A stretch of DNA of 64,000 bases. It comes from Cannabis sativa (lineage: Eukaryota > Streptophyta > Magnoliopsida > Rosales > Cannabaceae). The notes beneath the pieces are model-generated. The model saw only the letters and a list, made by a program, of their open reading frames with translations, was not told where the DNA came from and searched no databases. Both the position numbers and the translations under genes were made by a program. This document shows positions 1 to 11,489 of this stretch, one piece after another (the first letter of the stretch is position 1; the number at the start of each line of letters is the position of its first letter). The stretch covers positions 38,859,257 to 38,923,256 of the forward strand of contig NC_083607.1 in assembly GCF_029168945.1 (NCBI RefSeq), written 5' to 3'.

Positions 1-1229
1 GCTTCAGCAAAGTTGTTCTTGATAATACTCTGGTTGTTCTGTCATTCTAGAGGATTCTTCAAAGTGGAAAATGTGAGGATGGTTTATGCTATCACAATGG
101 TGAGCACATTTGGTGCCGAAGGTATTATCAGCTCAGTGTGGCAAGTATCTGGTTGAGCAATGAGTACCATGAAGCATTGCAACAGAAATTGAGCTAGATC
201 AATCTTGGTGATGAGTGATCATAGTTGGGGCTGGTATATTGAAAGCCAGAACACAGAAGAACAGTGGGCAGATGTAAGTGAACTCTGTATTGCTGCATTT
301 TATGATGAGTTTCTAGAAAGGGTAGAATTCAAAGCAGGAAATGGGAAGTCTATACTGTATTGTAATATATCTGGAGTGGGAATGAGCCTCTGTCACATGT
401 ATTCTCTGATATGTCAGAATATGTTCTATAAGGTATATTTCATAAAAAATGATTGAGAAAATTCAGGTTGGACTTTACAATTTTTTAGGAACTTCAATGA
501 TGTAGAAGTTCCATATCATATTAGGCCTTTTGAGAGATCTGAAGGAATAACGGTCTGGTCAGATTTTATGATTTTATAACTTAAAACTTGTGGGTTCTAT
601 GTAAGTACTTGATTGGTAGAGTATTTTTGAAAATTGTATCCAAATCAGAATGAAAAATGGTAAAGTCATGTTTATTTCACTCTATTGCCATGTCGTGCTC
701 CCCGCCCTCATTTAAGTAGCAGCTCTAACTCTTCTTCAGTCTGTACCACACCATTGCCGAGTCACTCGTGCCGTTGCCGATTCATCTGAGGTGAACTCTA
801 TATCTTTATCTCTTAGTCAACATCTGAAATTTGTATCTTTGAATGTTTTGTTTAAAAACTATCTTTTTTTTTGCTTCTCACCTGAGTTTTAATGTTTTCA
901 TATTGAAAGAAAAATAAATCTGGAAAAGATAAATGTAAAAGACCAATAAACCTGAGATTTGGATGCTCTTGATTTGAGCTTAAATGTTTTTTTTCTTTGC
1001 TTTTGATCTGTGTTTGAATGTTTTTTTCTACTCTTGATCTGACTATGACTGTGTTTGTTTGGCTCTTGAGCTGACTTTGAATGTTCTTTTCATAAATTTT
1101 TTCTGGTGGACAAAATAAATAATAAATCTGAGAGAGAAGTAAATGTCATATGTGTGAGGATTGGTTATGCAGAGTTATCACATTCGCTTTGTTGTATTAC
1201 TATATTGGTCACTTTATGTAAGATCAAGA
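1..1229. other. Unassigned non-repetitive-looking DNA
   Basis: I recognise no gene here. Positions 205-456 (+) can be read as 83 residues with a Trp-rich start (SWGWYIESQNTEEQW), but I can assign no family, and the same frame holds a stop shortly upstream. Around 690-800 the base composition rises and reads like a spliced plant 5' leader, with a possible donor (GAG|GTGAAC near 793) followed by a T-rich, intron-like stretch to about 1150. No matching exon follows before the repeats begin, so this may be a gene relic or chance. Confidence 0.35.
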
Positions 1230-1230
1230 A

Positions 1231-1549
1231 GACTTTTAGTTGGGAGGAATGAAAATATAAATATGAGAATGAGAATGGGAATAAAAATAGGAATAGGAAT
1301 GGAATGAAATTTAAAATACATAAAAAAAAATTGATAAAAATATCATTAAATTTTTTTTCTTGTTATATTGAAATGGTCATTCCTTTCCTTTTAAAATGGA
1401 ATAGCCATTCCATCAAAATGGTGGAAAGAGCATTCTATTAGAATATCATTCCAATACTTTTACATGCAACCAAACAAAAAAATGAAATGAAAATTGTTTT
1501 CTTTCTATTCCATTTCATTACCTCCAACCAAACGCTACCCAAATTCCTT
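1231..1549. mobile_element. Old foldback MITE, GGAATG-type
   Basis: The left end reads TAGTTGGGAGGAATGAAAAT and the right end is its approximate inverse (CATTACCTCCAACCAAACGC). The interior is made of GGAATGGAATGAAA-like words on the left and CATTCCATTTCATT-like words on the right, so the strand can fold back on itself over most of its length. No coding sequence and no clean target duplication are visible. This composition is common in plant foldback or MITE families; superfamily is not assigned. Confidence 0.55.
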
Positions 1550-2471
1550 CCCTTTGTTTCTTTTTTCACTTTTATTTGCTTCTTGTACAACAAAATCAAA
1601 AGGATAAGTGTTTGATGACAAGTAGTTGTAGCACATGGTAGTATAAAAAACTTATAAAAGAGCAGTAGAGAAAAATAATTTAATTATATTTAGATACCGG
1701 AGATTTTTTTAAGCTTATGTGTTATCTTTATCTTCATATATAAAAAGTAGCTATTTAATTATTTTTGTTGGTTTAACAGAATATACTTTAAAAATAAAAA
1801 AACATTCTTTTAAAATTAACACTATTAGTAGAGTTAGTTTTATAAATATATATAAATATTAATATATTATTTGTAATTTTTTTTTAATATTAGGAATATG
1901 TTTAATTTTAATATTCTTAAATTTTATATTTATTTTTTAAATTTTTTTTAAAACATTCAATATTTTTTTTAAAAAAAAATAAAAAATTAATAAGTAGTTT
2001 CATTATAATTTATAAAATTTTAAAATACACATAATAAAAATAGAAAAAAAAATAACTAAGTATATCTGTAATGCACACTTAACTATAACTTAGTATATAT
2101 ATATTAAGCAGAGGAGAACTGAACTGTTGAAGAGAAAAAGCACTCTCTTAGAAATAATTGGAATAAAATATTAAACAAAATGTGTGTATTTATGAATTCA
2201 ACCAACATCTATATGTTGTGTAAACAGGAGAATTCTTTTTATACCATAATTCCATATTTCTTACTCTTTGTCAATGTCATCGTAAATGCTATTAGTAGCA
2301 TTGGTTTGTTAGTGTTATTTGGCTCTATGTTAGTTTTATTGTTTCATTATTTAAGGAAGAAGCATTCTTAGACTATAAAAGTGAATTTGCTTTTTGTTCT
2401 TTTTCTTTTTCCATTAAATTATATGATTCTCTTGTTGTACTTTTACTACCCTTTGAGTGATCACATATTTA
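1550..2471. other. AT-rich DNA without a supported gene
   Basis: The stretch is dominated by A/T runs, notably 1750-2100. A 63-codon frame at 2180-2371 (+) is hydrophobic (a possible single membrane span near residues 25-55) but has no recognisable family, no good start context and lies in AT-rich DNA, where such frames arise by chance. Nothing else is supportable. Confidence 0.6.
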
Positions 2472-2476
2472 CTTAG

Positions 2477-2695
2477 TATTAGCTCGAGTGAGTTTGAAAC
2501 AGAGTAATAAAAAAAGAGAGAAAGAGAGGAAAAGAGAATTGAATCAACACAATTTTTATTCATCAAAACTAAAATGATACAAAGTGTTCAACAACTTATA
2601 TACCAGTTGAGATTACAAGAGAAACAAACACTTTAACTAACTAACCGACAACCAACAACTTAGCTAACTAATCAATTCACTAATCAAGTTTAATA
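2477..2695 (-). repeat. COP-A 3' LTR with TATTA/TAATA ends
   Basis: 219 bp, matching 4055-4289 apart from small indels and substitutions. The first and last five bases are TATTA and TAATA, an inverted pair, rather than the usual TG...CA. Both boundaries are fixed independently by the polypurine tract on one side and the flanking duplication on the other. Confidence 0.82.
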
Positions 2696-2731
2696 CTCCC
2701 CCTCAAGATGGAGATAGACTGTAAATGTCTT

Positions 2732-3487
2732 TCAATCCCATCTTTCTTTGAAAATGTTGAATTGATTAGGAAAGGGAGGTTTAATTAGGATATTAGCAAT
2801 TTGGTCTTTTGTGGAAACACGAACTGTCTTAATGATGCCTTGTTGAACCTTTTTCCTGACCAAATGACAGTCGTTTTCTATGTGTTTTGTTCTTTCGTGG
2901 AACACTGGATCAGTTGCTATATGCTGGGCAGATTTGTTATCACAGTACAATAGAGTAGGCCCTACATGTTCAACCTTCAATTCTTTCAAAACAGAGAGAA
3001 GCCAAACCACTTCACAAGTGGTGTTAGCCATTGCTCTATATTCTGCTTCTGCAGAAGACCTTGAAATCGTGTGTTGCTTCTTACTTTTTCAACAGATGAT
3101 AGATGATCCAACAAAGATACAAAATCCAGTAGTTGATCTCCTTGTATTTGGGCATACTGCCCAATTTGAGTCAGTGTAGGCATGTAATTTAACTTTTGTG
3201 TTTGCAGCAAAGAAGATTCCTTGTCTAGGGTAGCTTTTAACATGTTGTAGAACCCTTTGAGCTGCATGCATATGTGTGACTCGAGGTGTGGATAAAAACT
3301 GACTCAGTTTGTTCACGGAGTAAGAAATGTCTGGTCTAGTGATTGTTAGGTACTGAAGTTTCCCAACAATCTTTCTATACAGTGTTGGATCAGCCAACTT
3401 CTCTTTTTCATCTTGGCCAAGTTTGAGATTGGCTTCCATTGGTGTATTCATAGGCTTACTTCCTGAATATCCAAGGTCTTCTAACAC
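2732..3487 (-). pseudogene. COP-A pol remnant: RT C-terminus and RNase H
   Basis: On the minus strand, 3487-3089 reads the end of copia reverse transcriptase and the connection to RNase H (GYSGSKPMNTPMEANLKL, then RPDISYSVNKLSQFL, then YTDSNWAVCPNTRRSTTGF). After a frameshift, 3031-2732 continues RNase H with [18 protein letters not shown] and a degraded C-terminal PF..QF block. The catalytic YVDD region of RT is absent, lost in the internal deletion. The order and spacing of the surviving RNase H blocks are normal for copia. It is non-functional through frameshift and deletion. Confidence 0.88.
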
Positions 3488-3540
3488 TTGTAATGCATAA
3501 GGTCTTTGCTCCCATCAGTATTAATTTTGATCTTATAGAC

Positions 3541-3993
3541 CTATTTGCAGCCAATGACATGCTGATCAGTAGGTAGGGAGACAACAATCCAAGTGTGATT
3601 TTTATATATCTGCAATTTCATCAGAGATAGCATGAAGTATCCAAGAAATGACAGTGCTATTTCATCTACACTAGCTATCATAGTCTTCATGATCCTCATC
3701 AGGTTGAGGAAGCTTTCCTTGACAAATTTAATCTTGTTTCGAGCAACCACAGCAATTAGCATTGCTCTTCTTCTGTAATTTTCACTGCCTTTGAGAATTT
3801 TAGGAACAAGAACAATACCTAGATTGTCGCCATTGGAGAGAAAGTATGGATTCGACAAATCATTAGCATTAGTCGATCAAGAATTTTCTCCAAGAACAGA
3901 GAACATGTTCGAGTCATTAGAATTGTTTTCAGATTCACGATTAGCACGAGTATGAACTCCTCCTCGTGCTTGATTTCCTCCACCTCGTGCCAT
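3541..3993 (-). pseudogene. COP-A gag N-terminus fused to RT fragment
   Basis: The gag start is probably the ATG at 3993-3991, reading MARGGGNQARGGVHTR, followed by an in-frame TGA, then LSNGDNLGIVLVPKILKGSENYRRRAMLIAVVARNKIKFV, the typical copia gag N-terminal block in which a W-x-R-S position is degraded. Near 3570 the frame passes without interruption into TWIVVSLPTDQHVIGCK, the N-terminal part of copia RT. Everything between (rest of gag, protease, integrase) is deleted. The join lies within one reading frame, which may be chance. Confidence 0.8.
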
Positions 3994-4042
3994 TACACAT
4001 CAACAACAAACCAGATCCAAAATCAGGAAGAAGAGCTTGCTA

Positions 4043-4054
4043 GCTCTGATACCA
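4043..4054 (-). other. COP-A primer binding site (initiator tRNA-Met)
   Basis: GCTCTGATACCA on plus is TGGTATCAGAGC on the element's strand, the standard complement of the plant initiator tRNA-Met 3' end. It abuts the right LTR with no spacer and so defines that LTR boundary. Confidence 0.9.
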
Positions 4055-4289
4055 TATTAGCTCGAGTGAGCTTGAAACAGAGTAATGAAGAAAGAAAGAA
4101 AGAGAGGAAGAGAGAATTGAATCAACAGAACTTTTAATCATCAAAACTAAAATGATTCAAAGTGTTCAATAGCTTATATACCAGCTGAGATTACAACAGA
4201 AACAAGCACACTAACCAACTAACTAACCGACAACCAACAACCTAACTAACTGTATAACTAACTAATCAATTCACTAATCAAATTTCATA
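4055..4289 (-). repeat. COP-A 5' LTR
   Basis: 235 bp, homologous to 2477-2695 with a small extra segment (an added CTAACTGTATAACTAA-like stretch). It begins TATTAG beside the PBS and ends TTTCATA next to the target duplication TTTAG. The LTR is unusually short for a plant copia element. Confidence 0.82.
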
Positions 4290-4294
4290 TTTAG

Positions 4295-4929
4295 TGCTTG
4301 GTGTTTGATTTTAGAATGTTAGTGGGAACATAGAAGGCTTATTTGTTATAGCTTTTACGTCAGCTTTTAAGTAGAAATAAAGTAAAAGTACTACTTTTTC
4401 AAGATTGTTTGGATAGTATATTTTAGAAGTACTTTTAGTATGAGAAGTGCTTTTTAACATGTTTGGCATATACAATTTGATAGTTATAATTGTAAATATA
4501 TATCATTTTTATGGTGGGTACACCTATATTGTTCTTATACCATAAGGATATTTTCTTGACTTTTAGCACATTTTGAAAAAACTATTGATTAAAAAGTGGG
4601 AAAAATAAAAGAAAAAATAGCTTTTTTTTAAGAATTTAAGTTAAAATTATGGGGTTTTTTTTTCATAAATATGAGAAAAATTAATGTAGTTTACTTTTAG
4701 ATGACATAAATAAATAATGTAAAAAGATATGAGATTTAAAAATAATCAAATTTTAAAATATGACAAATAAAAAAAAAACCATTAGTAAATTTGATAAAAC
4801 CTCTAATAAAAATATTGCCAGAAAATTGTTGAAGAAGACATTGGCACTGGAAAAGTTACGTCGTTGGAAAAAGCATTAGAAAAGTGAACAAAGTTGTGTC
4901 GTCGAAAAAGTTACCAGAGTTAGATGTCT
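4295..4929. other. AT-rich DNA, possible MITE debris
   Basis: No gene is visible. The first 200 bases hold words such as AGAAGTGCTTTTTAACATG and TTTGTTATAGCTTTTACGTCAGC that resemble plant MITE ends, but I find no matching inverted partner or target duplication. The remainder is A/T runs. Confidence 0.4.
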
Positions 4930-5018
4930 CATATATAAATTAAAATAGAATTAATTCTATAACATAATGAATAAAAATAAATAACACAACAACTCAAATT
5001 GGTTATAACATAATGAAG
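4930..5018. repeat. Left part of a diverged ~75-120 bp tandem array
   Basis: A unit with the pattern TTAAAATAGAATTAATTC followed by TATAACATAATGAATAAAAA, AATAACACAA and TGGTTATAA occurs here. It recurs after LINE-A from 11,490 onward. The array was evidently interrupted by LINE-A. Because the flank is itself repetitive, the LINE target duplication cannot be pinned down. Confidence 0.65.
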
Positions 5019-5320
5019 TGATGGTCTTCTACTATCCCTTCAACTTTCTTTATGTTATGTCTTCCTTGTCCTTCATAGTTGTTTGACTCTTGTTTGTCTT
5101 GTCTTCTCTGTGTGACTTTTATTTTGTGTGTCTAATACCCTCTCTTTTTCCAGTTTTTTTTTTTGTGTCTTGTGTTTTGTCTGGTTTTTCGTGTGGTGGT
5201 TGTGATCTGTGAGTGCTTTTGGTTTCCCTTTCTTTCTCAGTGTCATTTTTCCTTTTAGGTTGTGGGGTTGGTATAGTTTGATGGGGTTTTATTCTCTTTG
5301 TCATTTACTGTCGGGTAGTT

Positions 5321-7389
5321 ATGGAGACTGTGTGCCACCAACTCCCCTCTTAAAGGCAAGTGCTTTACTTGTCTTGAAATCACTGTCACTTTAGCTCTGA
5401 GTGTGTCTTCCTTGAAAGCTCTGTCTACTTTGTGTCTCTTTGGCAAATTGGTTGCCCCAATGTCTGTGGATGAAGCTACTGTGGCTAAGTTTGTGGCCAA
5501 AAACTGGGAAAAAAAAAAGGTCTGTTGTATCTATGACAGAGGATACCAAAATCTCTAATTGCTTTAAGTTTGGTTTTGAGGTTGAGGAAGATAGAAAATG
5601 GGCCCTTGAGAACGGACCTTGGTGCATTCGGGGTTATACTTTGGTGCTACAGGCATGGACTCCGAGATCTGAAGGCTCGGTTGGGTTCAAATATTTGAGA
5701 TTATGGATGCAAATCCATAACCTACCTCATGAATATTTCTCATCTGTAAATGGTAATTTATTGGGAAATCTTGCTAGGAAGGTTGTCAAGGTGGATTTGG
5801 AGGATGATAAACCTTCGCTGTGGGGTAAGTATCTAAAAGTGCTTGTTGACATTGAGTTTGAAAAACCGCTGGTCTCTGGGTGTTTTTTCGATTTAGCAAA
5901 TGGTGTGAAATGTTGGTTCCAGTTTAAGTTCGAAAGAGTTGGTATTTTCTGTTACTTCTATGGTGTGCTTGGCCACCAATGTAGGGGGTGCAGGTTGACT
6001 TCGCCAGTGATGATTGTGAATAGTGATGGTGTCCCGTTCCCCATGTATGGCCCTTGGCTCTCCCCTGCTTCTTTGTATTTGGATGTTTTCTCTGGACCCG
6101 TTTCTGTTTCGGCTCGTGGTGTGCTGACTTCAGCTCTGGGGAAGAAACTTCATAACCTTTCTCCATTAATGGCTACCAAAGGGAATACGGGTTCTGGTTC
6201 GAAGGGCCATGTTCGACGACTGAGACGTTTGACGATGGTGACCTCTCGTGGTCACGCGACTGCTGCCTCCGAGAAGTCTCTGCAGACGGCGTGGCTCCCC
6301 AAGCATTTACCTGATAACATTGTTCATGTCATTGCCTGTTCTGGTAATGGGAGTGAGTCGGGTCATAAGATAGGAGAAAAGACCTCTGATTGCTTACCTG
6401 TTTTGGCGATTGTAGGTAATAGCCGTGCCTCGATATTGCCTTTAAATTTGAATATGGGAAATCATGTGGAAGGGGCTTTGGGTCATGGGCCTAGTAACCT
6501 TAATATTAGAATGGGTGGGTCGAATGTTATTTCTAATGGACATTTTAATCTCTCATCCAATGTTGTGGTGGGGCCCGAGGGTTTAAGTAAAAAAGCTGAT
6601 GAAGTGGCTGAAAATGGGCCAGAAATTATGGAATTAATGAATTATGAATGTGGAAGATTTGTTGAAAGTGGGCCGCAAGTTAAAGGCCCAAATGTGAGGG
6701 TTGTTCGGGTTGGGGGCTCCAAGGGTTCTATGGGGCCGGTGGTAACGGGTGGGAATGTGACTTGCTACTTGAAGGGAGTGGGTCAAACTCAGGTTGATAA
6801 CAACAATTCTTTGGTTGAAAATCTTGGTAAGAATGAGTCCTTGATTGAGCATGACAAGCTATTGGATATTGAAGGAACACTTAAGGGCACGAATGATGGA
6901 AGTGAGGTCGAGCCTAGCCTTAGTGAAGAAAGGGCTTTGTCACAATTTTTTAAAGCTCAAGAAACATTGCTACATGATCTTAAACATTTTGGGAAGATGG
7001 ATTTGTTTGAGATAAAGAAATTAGGGGGTGATATTGGTGTGTTGCCTACGTCGAAAACTAATGAGAGAACCACACCATTTAAGAAAAGAAAATTTGAAGG
7101 CTTTGCTTCTTTGTGCTCTAGACCCCATAAAATTATTAGAACGCACCCAGGCGTCGTTCGTGATTTCCTGTGGGATACAAAGAAGAAGGATCTCGAATCT
7201 AAAGTGGCTTATGAGGAACCATCTGAGGATCCTTCTGATGAAATATCTAGCTCCTCGAGTTGCACTGATAGAATTATGAAGAACCCTCAGGTTGGTTCTT
7301 TTGTGATTGAAGATTTTGGCTCCAGCTTGTCTGTCCACTCTCATACCCCTGTGGAGGAGAATGTTAAATCTCCTCCGCAGGAGCTATGA
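5321..7389 (+). pseudogene. LINE-A ORF1 (DUF4283 nucleic-acid-binding protein)
   Basis: ORF1 of plant L1 elements binds the element RNA. The main open frame runs 5440-7389 (649 codons). The true N-terminal DUF4283 part (LFGKLVAPMSVDEATVAKFV) lies in another frame upstream, and reading jumps at an A10 run (about 5508-5517), so one homopolymer frameshift breaks the gene. DUF4283 continues to about residue 75 (FKFGFEVEEDRKWALENGPW). A zinc-knuckle-like motif CYFYGVLGHQCRGC lies at residues 171-184, but its second Cys is Tyr, so metal binding is doubtful. The C-terminal 450 residues are low-similarity linker. Its TGA overlaps the ORF2 ATG (ATGA at 7386-7389). Confidence 0.85.
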
Positions 7390-10300
7390 GAGGAATTGCC
7401 TGGAACTGTAGAGGGTTGGGGCAGACCTCTACACTTCGAGAACTGAAGTGCCTGGTCAGATCACGCTCTCCTGATTTTATTTTTTTGACTGAACTGAAAG
7501 TGGATCCTATTCCTCTGGTACGTATTCTAAAATCCCTCCACCTTTACTTTAATATAAATGTGCCGCCTATAGGTATTGCTGGGGGTCTTATTTTGGCGTG
7601 AAAATTGGATTTAGCTTTGAATGTATCTCTTATTCTTGCAACCATATATCTGGTCTGGTTTACTCGGATCCCCCTACTCATCCTTGGCTTCTTTCATGTG
7701 TGTATGGTCCTCCTTACCTCCATGCTAAGAAAATTTTTTGGACTGAGCTCATGGTTGTAGGGGACAGGTTTGGGGATCCTTAGTTGATATTAGGCGATAC
7801 CAATTTTGTTCTTAGTCATTCTGAACGTGAAGGGTTGCCTGGAAGGGACCCTTTTGTCCCTTTCATTTATAATCTTGTGGATTCTCGAGGTCTGATTAAT
7901 ATGCACATTCAAGGTGATAAAATGACTTGGGATAACCATCGGTCTAGTAGTTGTCATGTCAAATCTGCTCTTGATAAATGTATTGTGAATGGAGCATGGC
8001 TTCATCTCTTCCCTAAAGATATTCTCTACTTGTCTCATACGAGTAATTCAGATCATAGACCGTTATATCTAGACACTCGGGGTATAGTCACCAAATTTAA
8101 AAGATGTTTCAAGTTTGAGGAGGGGTGGACGAGCGATGATAGAAGCAAGCTGGTGGTTGCCAATGCTTGGGGTTCAGTTGATCATAATTGGGCTCATGCG
8201 CGCATTTTCAAGAAGTGTGGTGCGACTCGTGTTGTACTTCTTCACTGGAATAGAACTCAATATGGTAAATTGGATTGTGTCATCAAAGATCTAGAGCAGA
8301 AACTAGATAGATTACAAAAACTTTCGACTGGTGCTAGGGATTGGAATGTGGAATGTGACATTCGTCGAGCCCTGAATGAAACTTTGACTAGAAAAGAGAT
8401 TTACTGGAAACAAAGGGCGAGAATCTCTTGGCTCAAGGATGGAGATAAATGTTCTAAATTCTTCTTCCTCTCGGCTGCTATCAGAGGAAGAAGAAATGCC
8501 ATTGAGAGCATTTTGAGCAAAGGCAATGTATGGATTAATGACCGAGAGCTAATTGGTCGTGAATTCATTGAGTTCTTCAACAATATTTTTTCGGGGTCTG
8601 TCCTTGGACAGACTACGGATTGCAGGCAGTTATTCCATGTAAGGATCTCTCAGGAAGACCAAGAGGGGACCATCCTTTGCCCCTCTCGAGATGAAATCAG
8701 AAGTACTTTGTTTGCCATGATTAACCATAAGGCGCCTGGGCCTGATGGAATGTCGGTGCTTTTCTTCAAACACTATTGGGAGTCTGTTAGTAATGATTTT
8801 TGTGAAGCAGTTAACCACTTTTTTGTCAAGGGCAATATGCATAGAGATATAAATACAACGAATGTTGTGCTTATCCCAAAAATCCAGAACCCGAAGAGAC
8901 CTAACCACTTCAGACCAATATCTCTGTGCAATGTGGTGTACAAGGTTATTTCCAAAATAGTTACAAATAGAATCAAACCTATTCGTCCTTCCCTTATATG
9001 CCCAACTCAAGCTGCGTTCGTCTCGGGTAGAAATATCCAAGATAATAATGTGATTATTCAAGAGATTATTCACTCTTTCAATCGGAAGAAAGGCAAGGAG
9101 GGATACTTTGCAATAAAAATTGATCTTGTGAAAGCCTATGATAGGCTAAGCTGGAAATTCATTGATCATGCTCTTGATTGCTTTGGATTCCCTCAGAAGT
9201 TTCGCAGGTGGGTTTCTCAGTGCATCACCACCTCCACGCTCAACATATGCCTTAATGGGGGTCAAGTCAGGAAGATCATGCCTTCGTGTGGTCTTCGGCA
9301 GGGTGACCCACTGTCCCCTTATCTCTTCATTTGTGCTGCTGAAGTGCTTTCAAGACTCTTGGAAGAGGGCATTGCTAAGGGGAATATGCAGGGCATAAAA
9401 TTAAGCAGGGGAGGTCTGGTTCTTTCCCATCTATTCTTTGCAGATGACCTTATTCTGGTTGGTAGGACTAATTTGAATGAAGCTAAGAGTTTTTGGAATG
9501 GCCTTGAGAAGTTTTGCTCTTGGTCGGGTCAAAAAGTTTATAAGCTCAAAACGGCAATATTTTTTAGCAAAAATACCCCGAACGGCACGAAACGAGGTAT
9601 TAAGGAAGCTCTAGGCATTGAATCTCCGGAAGGTGTTTTAAAGTACCTGGGTCTATTTCTTTTCATAACAAGGCAAAAGGACGCAAACTTCAACTTTATC
9701 CTAGACAATCTCACCTCTAAATTGCAAGGCTGGAAGGCAAAGACGTTGTCTAAGGCGGGCTGTGCCACTCTTATTAAGTCTGTGGGCTTGTCATTGCCAA
9801 TCTACGCCATGCAAACCACCAAACTATCTAATTGCCTAGTTAATAGGATCTTTGGTCAGGGATTTTTTGTGGGGTTTCGAGAAAGAGAACCATGGTCTAC
9901 ATTTAAGAGCTTGGGATAAACTGTGTCTTCCCAAGTCTTTGGGAGGGCTAGGTTTCCGGAAAACTAATGAAATGAACCTGGCCTTCATGGCCAATTGGGG
10001 GTGGAAAATTTTGAATGGTTGTCAGTCTTTATGCTGTAAGATCTTGGAGGCTAAATATCTAAAAGGGAAGGATTTCTCAGTTGTAGATACAAGGATTCAG
10101 ATTCCTAGTTTTGGAAAAATGTGGTAAAAGCCAATGCTATTTTAAGAAAAGGGGCCTGTAAATTGGTGGCTAATGGTAGGGATACAAGTATTTAGAAAGA
10201 TCCTTGGATTCCTCATTTTAAAGGTTTCGTCCCGAAACCAATTGGTGATGTCTCGACTGATAATAATTGTGTGGCGGATCTCATGTTAACATGTGGTGCT

Positions 10301-11379
10301 TGGGATGTACATAAGTTAAACAATATCTTTGATCAGGAAACTGTCTCTGTAATTTTAAAAGGAGGCAATCTCGCGGGTCAGGGTGAGGATAGATGGGTTT
10401 GGACCTTGGAGGCTAATGGGGGATTCACGTGCAAATCAGCTTACCTAGCACGGGCCTTGGAAAGAGCCCCTCACTGCGAGGTTGCTCCGTCGCTCTGGAA
10501 TAAGTTATGGAATAGCAAAATTTTAGAGCGACATAAGATCCTGTGGTGGTGTATCCTCTCAAAAGCGCTCCCGGTTAGATCAGAAATTGGTAAAAGGTTT
10601 CAAATATAGGATACAAGATGCCCATTGTGTGGTTTGAGTGAGGAATCTATTGAACATTTATTTCTTTCGTGTGATGTGGGGTTACAACTTTGCGATCTTC
10701 GCCTTGGGGCATTTATTCTGTTTGTGATAATGGTATACGTATGTGGGACTGGGTTAAATTCTTATGGAATCTGAACAACAGGGGTATCCAAGTTGAGGAT
10801 GTCTTCCTTTATGCATCAATTGTTGTTGATACCATCTGGAGGACACACAATGAATTAGTACACAACAATAACCCTCCTGATGTGTTGAAATGTATTGACC
10901 TTATTTGCACTTCTTTTGCAGAGTTACATACTTCTTTCGAGTCGGCCCCGACCCCGACCATGATGGAGAGCTAAACTCCACCTTCTCAGGATTGGATTAA
11001 AATAAATTGTGATATTAGAGTGGGCTTAGAGAGTATGTGCACAGCTGTTGTAGCAAGGAATCATCTGGGCAGGGTGGTTCGGATCCACATAGCTTGGTTG
11101 GACTTCTTAGACGTGTTATGTGGAGAAGCAGCGGCCTGCTGTTTGGTTGTTACAGTGGCGTTGGAGCTAGGAATTAAGTATGTTATTGTGGAGAGTGACT
11201 CGAGATTAGCTATCAATGCTCTCAATGGGAAGGAGTCTCATTGGGCGCTTGAGAACTATGTCTCATTTTGTATTAAGTTTTCTCCATCTTTTATTAGTTG
11301 TAATTTTATGAAAGTTAGTAGATCATGTAACTTTGTGGCCCATAATGTGGCTAAGTGGGCTTTTACCCACCAAATGTAG
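7386..11379 (+). pseudogene. LINE-A ORF2: APE endonuclease, RT, zf-RVT, RNase H
   Basis: ORF2 supplies target-site nicking and primed reverse transcription. Domains in order: APE endonuclease 7386-8070 (AWNCRGLG, FLTELKV, GDTNF, SDHRPL, so the key N, E, D and H positions survive); RT about 8690-9500 (APGPDGM, FRPISLCNVVYK, IDLVKAYDRLSW, GLRQGDPLSP, FADDLIL); zf-RVT about 10,270-10,680 (CPLCGLSEESIEHLFLSC in a second frame); RNase H 10,975-11,379 (INCDIRVG, GEAAACCL, VESDSRL, CNFVAHNVAK). Breaks: 1-nt loss near 7599, a TAG at 7781-7783 where Trp is expected, frameshifts near 9855, 10,120 and 10,610-10,690, a TAG near 10,192 at a Trp position, and a TAA at 10,972-10,974. Clearly dead, but all domains are recognisable. 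Confidence 0.9.
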
Positions 11380-11489
11380 GGTTGTATTCTGACCTCCTCC
11401 GTTTCAGAGAACTTGTTGTGTAATGACCGACAAGTCTAATTATTATGGTTATTTAGTGGATGAATACGCTTATTTTCAAAAAAAAAAAA

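Larger units (their letters stand above)
2477..4289 (-). mobile_element. COP-A: internally deleted Ty1/copia remnant
   Basis: Two LTRs (2477-2695 and 4055-4289) flank 1.36 kb of minus-strand gag/pol remains. The orientation follows from an initiator-Met PBS beside the right LTR and a purine tract (as CTCCCCCTCAAG on plus) beside the left LTR at 2696-2707. The element is bracketed by CTTAG (2472-2476) and TTTAG (4290-4294), a 5-bp target duplication with one mismatch. A full copia element is 4.5-5 kb; here protease, integrase and most of RT are missing, with gag fused directly to a mid-RT segment. It cannot be autonomous. Confidence 0.88.
5019..11489 (+). mobile_element. LINE-A: decayed L1-type LINE with RNase H domain
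   Basis: A full-length-looking plant L1-lineage LINE of about 6.5 kb. It has a T-rich 5' region, ORF1 (DUF4283 plus a zinc-knuckle-like motif), ORF2 (APE endonuclease, RT, zf-RVT, RNase H), a 3' UTR and a poly(A) tail (11,478-11,489). Both ORFs carry several frameshifts and stops, so it is inactive. The 5' boundary is approximate; it lies where the tandem-array sequence ends (around 5010-5030). The 3' end is secure from the A-run followed by array sequence. Confidence 0.88.

Noticed and set aside
205..456. 83-codon frame as a host gene
   Set aside because: No family recognised, stop codons just upstream in the frame, no exon partner visible. Kept only as unassigned.
2180..2371. Small membrane-protein gene
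   Set aside because: Hydrophobicity follows from T-rich DNA; no homology or start context.
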